From Tubiluchus corallicola (Eukaryota; Priapulida; Priapulimorpha; Priapulimorphida; Tubiluchidae), in assembly GCA_030141605.1 (NCBI GenBank), contig JAQGDQ010000021.1:994001-1058000 (forward strand): a DNA stretch of 64,000 bases, given 5' to 3'. The translations under genes and the position numbers were made by a program. Positions 15,805-28,868 of this stretch are shown here, in pieces (position 1 is the stretch's first letter; every line of letters begins with the position of its first letter). The notes beneath the pieces are model-generated. The model had not been told where the DNA came from. It ran no database searches and saw nothing but the letters and a program-made list of their open reading frames with translations.

Positions 15805-15848
15805 AACAAGCAAACAAACAGACAGACAAACAAACAAATAAACAAACT
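15805..15848. repeat. (CAAA)n-type tetranucleotide run
   Basis: An imperfect run of CAAACAAACAGACAGACAAA-type units. Confidence 0.85.
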
Positions 15849-16191
15849 GTGTTAAAGCATGATTTCCTTGGCAGAAGTAAAATTAACTAAAATAATAATC
15901 TTCCACTGTAACCTAACCATAAACACACATTTTACTAAGTGTGCCATTTTTTCCAGTGCCAGTTTACCTACATTCGATGAAAATCAGTTCTATCTAATGG
16001 CATTGTTTTTTAGTATTTCACAGTTGTTCTAAAGAATTTGAACAGATCGAGTTAAACGAAATTTCAAACTGAACTGAAGTTGAACACGTATATTATGTTG
16101 AGACGATGATTTTTTAATAACCGCAATGTCTGTAATGTCATACACCAGTTAGTGATACGGGATTCGTTTGAAAAAAACAGCTAAAAGAATT

Positions 16192-19100
16192 ATGGATAAT
16201 CATAAAGACATTTTGATTGGAACATTATGCTTATGTTTGTTGGCGCTGCCTCGTCTTTTTAGACGGTGAGGTTAATTGCATTTTTAAATAAACTAAAATT
16301 AATTCGTAAAGTACCAATATTTTTTATTAGGATTATAGGAAAAAGTTTAAACAGTACATGTTACAGAAACGAGCACTGTAATTTTTAATTTTGTAATCAA
16401 CGGCCATTGTCTATCTCGCCATTTTGTCTGTTTCTTTTAGGTATACTGAGCAGTTCCCAAGAAATGAAACTTCTGATTCACAAGGAATGAGAGATGGTAC
16501 GTAGTGTTGTTAGTATAGTACTAATTTACTAGGACACTAAAGTACTAAATACTGACTGGTGACTAAGTACTAAGGTACTAAGTACTAAAGACACATAAAA
16601 TTACGAAGGACTAATTATCGGCTATTTCCTCAATTGACTAACTGTTATACTAATTCACTCACCCCAAATGTAGCTGTGGTGATTTTATAGAAAGTTCTTA
16701 ACATTACTTTTTTGAATGCATAAAATATGGTAGAGCCAGAGCAGCATTATTAGACGAACTAATCAACCACCAGATTGTAACACGTAAATCTTTACAAAAT
16801 GATAATCCTGCATTCTATACACAAAAGTATTTAAAAAATTCAAAACTGGTCATCAATCTTGCTATATTCCACACAATTTACAATAGCAGTTTATTAAATA
16901 AATCTCTCGCTTTACAATACAATAGAAATTTACTATAAGACGATTACTCAGCAACTTTGCAATGCATCTTATTATTGCTGTTGTTATTTAAATGTTGTTT
17001 TTGCGAATTAACATGCAAAACTGTTCACGTATACACCAAACTGTATTTGAGCCACGTATTTGATCTAATGAAGTGTTAGTTTGGTTGTAACGCCCATTAT
17101 TCTTTTAGTAGTACCTTGCGCTTAGCATTTGCACCGTGAAGATACTTGTATCAGACACAGTCTGTATTGTAAATTCACTTTAAACAAATAAAGTTTAAAC
17201 TAATTCACTGATTAATAAAACCCACTGGCTGGCCTGCCTTTGTCATTCTCTGACTTACAAAGTCACGAACTGATTAGGGCCCGGATTCAAGTATCGTGCT
17301 GGAAACCAGCTTTGTGCGTGAGAACGATTTACGCATGCTTAAGGATGTAGTTGCAAATCACATGTAGCAATTTAGCGATTAAGGTGTAACTCACGTGTCC
17401 ACGAAGGAAGGTGCGCAAGTTAAGTGCATTTTAAGTGCTATCCTCGATGCCTAAAACTGCCGTAGAAACGCGCGTAAAGTTACGAGTGGTCGGGAGTACT
17501 CCTAAGTCTGTTTTAGCGACGCAACCCGTGTTGACTTCCACATTATTTACAACTGCATTAAAAGGGATTATACACTTTTCTAATTCATAAAAAGAGTAGC
17601 AGCACCAGCAGTACTGCAGTAGTAGAGGTAGTAGTAGCGGAGGTAGTGCTGGTGGTAGTCCAGGCGGTGGCGGTGATGACGGTCTGACAACATCCTGTAC
17701 GTAGTCGTCACAAATTCTGCTGTTACGATAGTCACTTGGTCATGCATCATGGCAGCTCTGCTAAATCCCCCGTCATAGCCCAAACATACGAAAGTGGCTG
17801 GCAGAAGTAAAGTTTGTCATTTGCTTTTCATTCAAATTGATCACTATAATTCAAGCATTAAGGATAGGCAATTAGAGTTAGTTCGTCGTAAGCATAACAG
17901 TACTGTTCTTTAGCATCCATACAATGCAAGCGGGACTATTAAGCAACAAAATTTCAAGGTAAACAAAATAAATAAACCAGAGACAATTACAGAATAACTG
18001 CACCACAGTCGCTCTCTCTTCCTCTTTTTCACCCTCACTCTCTTCTCTCTTTCACCCTCTTTCTCGCACTCACTTACCCATCTCTACTCTCTGTCCACTT
18101 TTCGTGCTTTCTTTTCTGCGATTTTTTTTGTTTATATCAGCAGTGAATGCTCCGCAATAATTTGCACTAGACAGAATGTAAATGAAGTTATATTTCCAAT
18201 CGTGTTGGAATAATATATCGTGTTAGTATAATATATTGTTACATAGTATGTTATATTGCCACTACAGCGCTACAAAGTTACACAAGATACCTCAGAAAGC
18301 CCGTAAAAATTTCCCTCGCATATTATGAATGAAAACGCATTTAATGCAGAAGCAAAATTAATTTGACCAAAAACAACTGATAGTGTTATTATTGGTGCTA
18401 TAGCAACAGAATTATTTCCTGCGTTCAAATCGTAGGATTCTCTGTGTAAGCGACCCTTACGAATGTTATGTCGAGGCTCGCGAAAACCGCGACCACAGAG
18501 AACATTTTTGCAAGCGGTGATTCGTTAGTTTGCAATTTCAATTGCGCAAGGTTTAGGAGCCATACACTAAAACGTGCGTACGTGTAGCTAAAGATCGCAA
18601 ATCTCAAGACAGATACGTGAATTCGCTGGGCAAACGTGCATAAGCTTCTCACACGCAAACACACTTACGACAGAAAGCAAAACGTGCTTACGCAAACCTT
18701 AAGACAGATACGTGAATTCGCTGGGCAAACGTGCATAAGCTTCTCACACGCAAACACACTTACGACAGAAAGCAAAACGTGCTTACGCAAACCTTAAGAC
18801 AGATACGTGAATTCGCTGGGCAAACGTGCATAAGCGTCTCACACGCAAACATCCGTTTCGTAGGCAAGATTGGTGAACCACCATAAGTGACTAACTGACA
18901 TAACCGGCTGATTCATTCATTGTCTAGCTAACTCTCAAAATGACTGACTGCCTGACTGAGGTTAGTTTAGCTACTGACTGGCCGATCGACCAACCGACCG
19001 ACAGATTGATTGCCACTGTAACTGATTGACTGACCAAGAAAACCGTCTAACCAAACTGACTGACTAGCTGATTAGCCTAGTTACTTTCTAACTGACTGTT

Positions 19101-22100
19101 CTTCCGACTGAACTGCCTAAGTCACTGGCTAATTTGTATACCGAGTAACTCAAGTACTGACTGGTGATTGTTTGACTGAATCACTACCTAACTGAACAAT
19201 TGATTGACCAATTTAATCTTAACCTTTCTCTTCAAGAGTATTTTGAAAATGTCTGTATTATTATCAACTGTGCATTCTTTCTACAATGTCATTATTTGTG
19301 TGTTTCAGGGAATCAAGTATTTGATTACTCGCACATACCGCTTCTATTATTTCTGGTTACAATTTTTCGAAGACGTCTTTTTGGTCAACTGAATACCGAC
19401 CAGAAAGGCACACAAACGCCTATAGACCCTTGCTCGAATCAAAGAGACAATCAAAGTGTCAGACGTGGGGAAATGTCTGCTCGACCAACTGGCCGCTTTG
19501 ATCAGTCTAATAACGTCACGCATGCGCAAACCTCAGTAAGAAGAACACGTGATTACTGCAGAACAAAGTATGCTGGGATTGAAACAGTAGACAATGAAAC
19601 CCCTTCCCAGACATTTGCTGATTGCAAAGCAACAAGCAATCACAGAACATGTAGCAATGACGTCTGTGAATTAAATAATGTAGACAAGCATAACGTTGTT
19701 GATGCACATGATTCACAATATTCTGAATTTAGAAAAATTGCGCGTCCACCAATGTTGAGAAAAACGTGTGTTGATCAATACAATGAATGTAATAAAATTG
19801 TTGAAAAAATGACAGTATGCAACCAGAATAACAGCAAAGATGAAGCAAATGAATTTTTGCCCTGTACTCACACTCAGTCATGTGACGAAAGAATTTTTTT
19901 TGAAACTTCTGATTGCCCTTCCTACAGCAAACTGCAGAGCCGATCTCTTGCAACAACTATTCCGGATGACTCAGTTTTTACAGACTCAACCGTCATATCT
20001 GATGAAGACAGATTTTCAGATGTTAGTTTCAGACAAACTAACACTGACACTGATGCATCAAGCAAACAGTTTTGTCTGTCACCTATTCAAAATATTCCTC
20101 TACGAAAGCGTAGCTCAGTACCAAGTGGTGGGAATGCTGATTTCATTTCAACAACGAGCTTGTCAAACTACAAAGATTCATCAACACAAGACGATTCGTA
20201 TGAAGTTGTAAATGATCTCGTAGATTTGCTAACTAGCGGTGACGAATTTCAAATGTCTGCAGGTTATGGAAGCCATGTTGAGAAAACTACATCTTGTGAG
20301 GATGGATTAGTAGAATGCCCAGAACTTACTGAAAATAGTGAAAATTCCACGGCTATAATCCCAAACAAAGAACTTGTGCGTTTCTTTGATAGCATAACCC
20401 CATTACAGGAATCACCAGTGGTGGTCCCACGCGACAACGTAATTTATGAAAATGCAAATGAAATTAAACGTGAAAATTCAGGCGTCACGGTAACAAAAAG
20501 CACAGAAATCAGAACTAGGCCGACACCACACAGTAGTCACAAGAACACTGATGATCTGCTGACAGTTTCTTTAGAAAACAACAAACAGATGTCAGAATAC
20601 TGTTATCCTGTAAGTTCAAATAATCCGTTGAAAGGTAAACATTTAACAGAAACATGTGTATATACTGTACAAATACCGCAGGTAAACTGTATGTCAGATC
20701 TAAGACCAAGAAACCCCCAAAATCGAACTTTTCTCATTGCTACATCTGGCCTTGCTGGTGATTGTCCAAACACAAATTCATCGGCCATGCCACATATTAA
20801 AAGTGATGGTGCTCAAAACACAAACAATGTAAGCAAAGCTGATATGCTTGAAACAAAACTCCAGGATGATTCTGCTTTCTTCAAAGAACGCATAACACAA
20901 GCGAATGCAACGTCGACGCCTGTAAAATCACACGCACAAGCCACTCGGACACTGCTAGACATTAGTCCAACTTCTAGTCAAATAATGCAATTTGACAAGA
21001 GTTTAGTAGTGAACTTGCCAATTTCTCCTTGCTTCAGTGACACCAGCACCAATATTTTACCTTCCACTGAAAACAAGAAGATACTGTTGCAAACAGCGGC
21101 ACAACTTGAACGGGAAACCTTACAAAATTCGTCCCTTTTAAAAGATAGACAGGTTATTGGCGATACAGTGACGTCAATAAATGAAAAACTCGCCGAAGAG
21201 GAAGTCAAATCTTACAGCAACGAATTAAAAGTGAAAACTGTCTTTGTTGTAACAAAAGAGTGTAGCAATGCTGATACGTTAAACTTGCAAGACATATTCA
21301 CTGTATCTCCTCTTAACACAGTTCCACTGCACAAACGAATTACCGACGTTAAAGAGAACGTAACAGAAAACAACAATTACAGTACAGAGATACATGAAGG
21401 AATGGCAAACCAAAACAATGCCACGGGCTCCAATATGCAGGCAGAACAAATGTCCAAAACTTTAAAAAATGTTAAAACTGTTGTGATGAAGAGTAGTGAC
21501 GAATCATCTCACACGTCATTCAGTCAGAAAAGGAGAAGCTTTCAAGATGACTTTAAACAGAATACGGTCACAAGTGCTGGGCAGACGCATACACAAATTC
21601 AAGAAGACGATGGAACAACTTCCCTAGGTAAAGCAGAAGGAAGAGAAATGATGAGTAAAGCGTCTCCCAAAACTCAAAGGGCATTGAGCAGTAACATCTC
21701 AACAGCAGCAACGCAAAAACCACTGCTGCACAAGCTCAGTAACAGTAATGCTGCCAGTTCTAAAAGTGAAAGTACAAAAACTGATTCTAAACCAGCAGCA
21801 TCAGTAAGTACTTTTGCAGATGAGATCCTTGTACGTGAGCAACGAATTAAGAGCAATCAGAACCAAACATTGCAGAATGCTGTGGCATCCAGTTTAAAAG
21901 AGATTCATGAGCTGCACAGAATTGTGTCGCTAACAGAAAAGGTGCCAATTAAAAATTCAAAAAATTTAGTAAACATTAGCAACATTCGTACAACAAATGT
22001 TCTCTTGAAGTCACCCTTGCAACAGAAAGACCGTCCTTGTGGTACGTCTAGTATTCCAATATCATTATCAAAAACATCAATAACTATGCGTGCAAATGAA

Positions 22101-25100
22101 CAACCTGAACAAAACACAGGCAATAAAAAAGACGTAGTTGTAATAATAAATGAACGATTAGCTGAGGAAGAATTGTGCATTTATTCGTTCACACAAGATA
22201 AGTTCATTTCAGAGAACTTGTTAAAAACTTGTAAATATAGAAATATAGTGATGCCTCTTCCAAGAGTACCTTCGCACCACCGAATGACAAGTCCTGATTT
22301 GTGCAAAACAAAAAATAGTCTTGCCACTTTAAAAACAATAAGTTCGACTTTTATTGAAGAGCATAGTACAAATCCAGGAAAATGGGAACAGGACTCTCCT
22401 TACTACAATGATGGGCTATTGTATGATTTAAGTGAAAGTGATGCAGATCAGAATATCGCTGACCATCCAGAAGCGAAAAGTGCAGATGCTGTTTCACTTA
22501 TAAATGAAGAACTGGCAGAAAAAGAGCTATGTTTTTACAATGTACCAATTCTCGCAGCAAATTTTTGTCAAACTATTACGGTGTTGTATGACGAAACTAA
22601 CATTGTAGCACCACTTGAAGAACTTCCTTCACATAACAGAAATAAACACGTATTAGAAAGGAAAGCAACTGCTGATTTGGAGGTTGACGATAATGAAGCA
22701 TCTAGTGCAAAAGCAAGTGCTCAAGTTTACAGTGATTATGAGCACAAATACGTTACAATTTTAAAACATGTTCCGGCTCATGATAGGCATAACGCCCATC
22801 AACCAAAAAAGACAGTAAGTTTTAGTGGTCACGAAGAAATTTACGAAGCTGAAATAGCGCAAAATTTTTTACCTAAAAATGATCATAACCGACTTGAAGA
22901 GAAAGTTACGTCCGAAACAGAACAGGAAAACATCACAGAATTTCTGAGTTCTCCTGTGGGTAGTGATGATGAAACTGATCTACCTGTGACAAATTGTCAA
23001 AAAATGCATGTGCGTCGCCAGCAAAGAAAAATGCCGCGAAATAACATTGACAGTTCGGTTTCAAAAAGAGATTCTGATAACAAAGTGGATTCAAATCTGT
23101 GCAGTTTTCTTCATAAGAAAATTGTGTCTAGTTGTTTAAGGTCTTCAAACGTTCACTCAAATGTTGAAAAATCAGATAAGAAAGAAATGCTTAGTGAGCA
23201 AAAGCCTATTAGACCTAAAAGCAACTTGCGCATTAGGCAATATGTTGATTCTAAAGAAAAGAAGAATGATGTCAGTAGCACCAGTAGCAGCAATAACAAT
23301 AAAATATTCAACCAGGAAGAAAGTTCTTACCAAATTGAGTATAGCCCAAAGTCTGATGCAGAAGAAATATATGTACATGTAACACCATATAAGCGCCAAC
23401 AAGAAACATGGGAAAATGCTTGTCACTGCTGCAATATTTCAGTAGCACCAGATGTAACTAAACAACGAGAGTTTCATCAACAATATTATAAAGATGACAT
23501 GTTATTAGCAGCTAAAAATATTCAGCCACTCAAAAGGAGTACAAGTATGCCAGTAATTAAAGACGAGATTGCTTTATCTGGATACGCTCATCTATTCAAA
23601 AGGGAGAAGGCAACAGCAGAAAAAGGTTCTGGTGATGGAGAAACTGATACAGATGTAGATGTGGAGCCACTTGCAGATGTACCATTGCACAAACGTAGTG
23701 AAGTGTCTCCTAGCGAAAAAGATACCGGTTTAGATTCAAGTACGATAAGCAGGAAAGACAGTGGAGATAGCTGTGCAAATTTTAAAGAGTTGCACCTTGT
23801 GAAATCGCCCACTCCATTAAGAATGGATATTCCAAATAGTTGTTCTCTGGAAAACAGCAATTTTTTATCTTCAGTGAAGCAGTTACATGAAGGTAATGCG
23901 CCAAAGGACAAAGATAGTGACAGACTATTGCAAGTTGATGTTGCTGTGAACAAATTGAGCGATAAAAAACTGCAAGATACACATCGCAACAGATTATCAT
24001 CTGCAACATTGGCAAAATCTTTTGATCAGGAAACTGACAGGAAAAAAGTTGATTCAGACGAGAAAATTAGAGTAACAAAAAACCTAGAATCGCAAACCGT
24101 AAAAGATAGTCTTGGTAATTCAGCACCTTTACTAAATGATACGACGATAAAGGATCAACAGTTACTGCGAGATGCTAAATGTAATATGTTAGAAACAGAA
24201 AACAATCTATTAGATGCAAACAGCACTCACAAAAATCAGACTGAGCCACGGTGCTTCGTAGATTCTTCAAATTTTACAACATTCATAGAAAATGAAATTC
24301 AAGTTGGCGTGAAAGATGGCGTGTCTGTGTTGAATAAAGTTTTAGAAATGGAGGAGTTGCACCTAGAGAATGACAGTATTGAGAGCCAAAGTAGCTCAAG
24401 TGACTCAGAAAACGTTAAATCAAACGTGGAAGCGAACGAATTAAATAAAGTGGTGGTGACGCCACTCATAATTCCTCGACTGAAAAAACAACATAATGAC
24501 AACAATGCCGCCACTAAAACAGAATCACGTGAAAGACTTCAGGGAAAATTTTGTGGAGGCGATGTATGTTCGTTTGGCAAAGCTACACAAAGTTTATACA
24601 AAAGTGGCTCATCAAAAGGCTTGCATCAAACTTCAAAGCTGTTACAACAAATAAAAAAAGACATATATTTTACTGAAAACCCAGCTTTTGGAGGCGACAA
24701 TAATTTAACAAGCTCTTCTGGTACAGTACCGCCTTGGAATAATGTTACATGTCAAACCAGCGTCGTCAACAATGAAACTGAATTAGTGGATGAAAGTGCA
24801 TCAGTTCTGAGAAACAAAACTCATCCATTAACAAACAAATATATTGATTACATGGAAATTTCCACACATAAACCAGATGTAAACTCAGAAAATGTTAACT
24901 CCGCAGAAACGAAGGTCGACAAAATAACTTCTGCTAGTTGCAAGAGCATGGAGCAAAAAAGAGGTGATTCTAATTGTGAACAACAATTAACAACAAATTT
25001 TACAGTATCAGACGAATATCCTCAAACAACTGGCTCCAAGGCAGATAAAGAAAGTGTTCAATCTACAAAAGAAAGGAGAAGTAAAAAGGATTTTGACTTT

Positions 25101-28100
25101 CAAGGTGATCATCCGTTTATTTCTAATTCAGGTATTTTAGCAGACCAAACACAGTCATTTGACTCTACTGAAAGAAATTGCAAAGAAATCAGTAGGGATC
25201 TAATGTCCACCGACTCTGCTACAAGAATAGATGCAACGCAAGTCCATGATGTCAAATCTAAAGGAATACAGTGCACTGATGACATAGTAGCTACAATAAA
25301 TGAAATACTATCAGAAGAGAACCTACAGCTCTTGGATAAGAAATATTCTGTCAGACTAAATGAAGAAAATATTTTCGAAATAAATGGAAGTGATAATGAT
25401 TCGGCAGGCAACAAATCCGATATCAACTTTGCAGAGAACTTTCGAATTAATAATGGAAGTTCTTTTAGTGGATCAAGTTCAGAGCTAACACAAATAGAAA
25501 AGGAAAAAGTTGTCAAAATGCATAAAACTATTGACAGTGATTCAACAGGCCACCATAACGAAAATTTGTGCTGCACAGAAAACGAATTCGCCAATGAACA
25601 AAACGCTATTGGGGCAGAAGAAGTCTTGTATCATTCACAGTTAGAGTCAGCCGCCATTGTGAAACCTTTAACGAAAGTTCCTTCCCACATGAAAGGTCTT
25701 ACGTTACCATTAGCATATGCAGAAAACAGAAGTAAAGCAATTGATACAGCAATAGTAACAGTGGATAGTAAGAAACTTTCAAAAAGCAGTAACGAAGAAA
25801 TGCTCAAAGGAAATTTTGATTTAAATGATGACGCACAACCATTAAAACGAATTCCATCTCACACTCGCAGTTCGGCATTATCAATAGAAATGGAAAACCC
25901 AGATAAAACATTTATTCAAAAAGGCATGAAAGTGGACAATGAAACCAATTTTTTAACCAACAGGCGGCAAGTAGCACATCAACAAGTTTTACATCTAAAT
26001 GAAGTAGCAAATCCTTTAAAACAATCACCAACTGTCAATCACAGCAACAATGCAGTGCAGCAAATAAAAAACAAGATAATTGCTGATTCAAGGCAGAGTG
26101 TGCACATTATGGAAGAAGTCTCAGAAAACAGTAAAAGCGTGGTCCAGGGAGACTTTAGCAGAAATAACGTGGTAAAGCCGCTAATGCAACTTCCTTGCCG
26201 CACACACAGTCTTCCATCTCTAACTCACCAGGCAACGGTTGTACAAGAGAAAGACGAGACAAATGCCGAAAAAACCAAAATTGCAGATAATAACTGTGGT
26301 TTGGCAACTAATAGCAAAGAAGAAGCAAACCAAGAAATAGCTGGCTCGAATGAAGTGGCAGAACCTTTAAAAACTATTCCTTCTCACACACGTAGTATGA
26401 CATCATCAATAGACTTACATTACAAAATGCCAACTGCTGACAAAAACCAGAAGGTGAGCACCACAAAAGAAATCTCAAACAACAACGAAAAATTGTGCAA
26501 AGAAGAGTGTGACCGAAATTACTCGGTAAGACCTCTAAAGCAAATTCCTTCGCGTACACGTAGCTTGACATCGCTAACAGGGATACATTATAAAGACAAG
26601 GACATTCTTAAAGCAAGCAATACAATAGATGCCAAAAATGTGAGTCAGCTGCAAGAAATTGGTGGCAAAAATACCCAAACAAAACCTCTAAGAAACGTCC
26701 CTTTGCGTTCACGCAGTTTAACATCAAAAATAGATGAGATGGCCAGAAAAACGAAAGCTGAAATCGCAGACAGAAAGTTAGTCTCACAAGCTGGAAACTT
26801 GTTTAATAATGTACGAAAATGTCAGTCACAAATTTTAGCAACATTTTTAAACGAAACGAAAAGCTGGTCGAATGTTGGCTTAACTGCATCTTCAACTGTA
26901 CCGCTAATAGACGATAAATCAATGAGAAAGAAAACGAAATGTGAAGATATGAAAACAAAAATATCAACGTCGGGTAACACAGATACAGCTGATATTGATA
27001 AATCACCAAAGACCTTGGCTATTCAACCTCAGACTTTGTCAGTGCTAGCAAATGAAAGACGGTATGTCCAGTCAGATGCTAAAGTTAATCGGAAACAAAG
27101 TATGAAAGATGATCTTCACGAATGTTGTAATAAAGAAACCAAATTACAGACCGAGACACATTTAACTGCACAGGTGAAAATAACACAAGATGTTCCTTCA
27201 TTAGTAGCTAACGAAACAATGCATTCAACACAGAAAGAAATAGGTGTGACAGACAAAAGTTCTTTTTTTGGATTCGAGCCAACAAAGCCAGTTCAGCTGA
27301 CAATGAACACTGAGAGTTCAGATTATGATATAACAAGCGAAAGTGTCACATCAGAAGACGAATTAGCATCAAAAAGTTATTTAGGTATTAATTTAGTTAA
27401 ACCCTTAGAAAAAGTCCCAGCTCACACCAGGCATATGACTCGGCCAGCATCAGAAAAAGCACACAAAATTGAAGCAGTAACTGACAGTAACGCAGCCGAG
27501 TTGGAAGTTGAAAAACCAATTTTAAGAAAGTGCCACGCTTATACAAGCTCAGATCCTGAAAATCAGAATACCATAAATGCAATTTCTAGACAAGTAACAA
27601 AGTCTTCATCTGAGCTTCAAGTACCAACTTTAGAGAGCCCTGATCATTATTCTAATAGAAACAAAGATGAAACAACCCAAAATGGGAACCATTTTAATAC
27701 CTTCGCTTATGCTCGGATTCAGACTGTTCAGTTAAGTACTAAAATAAATGAATGCACAAATAAAACAGCTTGTGGTACAAATAGTGACCTTTTAGAAGAT
27801 ACCACGAACCCAGAAGATAATTTCCAACACGAGCGAAAGGTACAGAATGCCGTAAATGAAACAGACTTGCTAAATGAACCATTAAACAGTGAAGACCTTG
27901 CTTATTCGTCTAATGAAGGTCTTGTTTCTGACACAGACGAATGTCCACCTGATCAAGAAAAAGCTGAATTCGAGGAAGCTGTGACGCCACTAAAGAAATT
28001 TCCCTCCCACACTCGGCAAGTAGAAGCACATCATGTAAAAGAGGACAATGTTGATGTTGCCAATACCGCTGAACTAAGCGAAGACCATTCTACTAAAATT

Positions 28101-28868
28101 GACTTAACTATTTTTGCAATTACCTCCTCTGATGATGAACACATTTCGTATTATGACAACGGTTCCACACAGTCGTCATCACCCCGTGAAGACTATGACG
28201 TTGCAAGTAGCGACAGCAATAAAAGAGCAACAAGAAAAAGAAACATCCACAACGCTACCGAAAGAGCTTCTGACGAAATGCAGCTGTCATGTCATAGCAT
28301 AAGGCAACTGGACTATGTGGATTTATACACAAAAAACAATATTGATCTTGCCAGAAGACAGAATGATACGCCTATTAACGTTAGTCATGGAAATTATGAT
28401 GATATTGTGTTTAACAGTATGTTGCACTTTCCAACAAATTTGGCTACAACGTCGTGTTCATTGACAGAAAAATATGCAACTAACGTTATAGGCAACAATA
28501 ACAAACTAAAAAACCAACAATACATCGCAGATGAAAAGTCCAGTTTAGCAAGTGGCCCAAGAAAGGACTCGGTAATAAATGACACTTGCGAGAGGTGTGC
28601 TATTAAAGACAACGAGAGAAAATTGAAAACAGAAGCACGTACAGACATAAACATTTCGTCGTTCATTAATCAAAGGTTGACAGAAGACGAGTCACATTCC
28701 GTGTCCAACAGTGATACCCGGGACAAACATCAGACAAAAGAACGCGACACAGAAACACAATTTAACACGGCACCAGCAGCTCAAGAGCGAGTGCAATCAA
28801 GCGAGGTCGTCCCACTAATAAGAAAATTACCATCACGTAAACGAAAAGCTGCTTTTTTACAATCTTGA
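16192..28868 (+). CDS. Gene C: giant uncharacterised INE/PLxxVPSHxR repeat protein, 3229 aa
   Basis: Family unknown; clear paralog of gene B. Exons: 16192-16265 (74 nt), 16441-16496 (56 nt), 19309-28868 (9,560 nt); phases 2 and 1 as in B. Exon 1 encodes MDNHKDILIGTLCLCLLALP then RLFR; exon 3 begins GNQVFDYSHI and the second hydrophobic segment LLLFLVTIFRRRLFG. About 3,150 polar residues rich in Asn, Ser, Lys, Glu and Thr follow, with few aromatics, so probably disordered and, by the positive-inside rule, cytoplasmic. Acidic INE helices lie near 21163, 22131, 22486, 24316, 25282 and 28650. PLxxVPSHxR motifs lie near 20076, 21303, 22248, 22605, 22752, 23661, 25660, 25834, 26170, 26359, 26527, 26680, 27397, 27982 and 28807, with several decayed ones. 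The protein ends with a full module. Frame continues upstream to 19200 but that is intron. Role unknown; a scaffold with many binding or phosphorylation sites is one possibility. Confidence 0.85.
16500..16620. repeat. Degenerate AGTACTAA repeat
   Basis: Repeated AGTACTAA, GGTACTAAGTACTAAAG-type units in intron 2 of gene C. Confidence 0.6.
17279..17535. other. GC-richer island, possible decayed element
   Basis: Starts GGGCCCGGATTCAAGTATCG and carries CGCATG, CACGTG and GCGCGT motifs, standing out from the AT-rich surroundings. Words such as GTGCGTGAGAACG weakly resemble the inverse of the 18600-18850 repeat. No coding frame was seen. Confidence 0.3.
17591..17678. repeat. AGC/AGT/GGT trinucleotide tract
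   Basis: Imperfect AGTAGTAGCGGAGGTAGTGC triplets in intron 2 of gene C. Confidence 0.75.
18005..18118. repeat. Pyrimidine-rich (CTCT) tract
   Basis: Over 100 bases of mostly C and T on the plus strand (CTCTCTCTTCCTCTTTTTC and similar). Confidence 0.8.
18606..18860 (+). repeat. 95-bp tandem repeat, about 2.6 copies
   Basis: AAGACAGATACGTGAATTCG recurs at 18606, 18701 and 18796, an exact 95-base period with almost no divergence. Each unit contains CAAACGTGCATAAGC and TCTCACACGCAAACA. It lies in intron 2 of gene C. Confidence 0.95.
18937..19190. repeat. Degenerate (GACT)n tetranucleotide region
   Basis: Repeated CTGACTGACT, GACCGACC and ACTGATTGACTGACC words with many substitutions, just before the third exon of gene C. 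Confidence 0.75.
25659..26724 (+). repeat. Dense PLxxVPSHTRS coding sub-array inside gene C
   Basis: Six clear motifs within about 1.07 kb: VKPLTKVPSHMKG, AQPLKRIPSHTRS, VKPLMQLPCRTHS, AEPLKTIPSHTRS, VRPLKQIPSRTRS and TKPLRNVPLRSRS, plus a decayed ANPLKQSP copy near 26008. Spacing is about 50-65 residues, and the flanking DNA between motifs is not conserved. After the motif, Ser or Thr follows the Arg in most copies. This is the densest part of the repeat array and lacks the INE helix partner. Confidence 0.85.

Larger units (their letters stand above)
14031..16191. other. Intergenic region between genes B and C
   Basis: Holds the gene B 3' flank with AATAAA at 14197, family 2 repeat-like sequence at about 14650-15100, and a short (CAAA/CAGA)n run near 15805-15848. 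No further gene was recognised. Confidence 0.4.

Noticed and set aside
19200-19308. In-frame extension upstream of gene C exon 3
   Set aside because: It starts at TTG, and the acceptor TGTTTCAG at 19301-19308 with matching phase to exon 2 shows this is intron.
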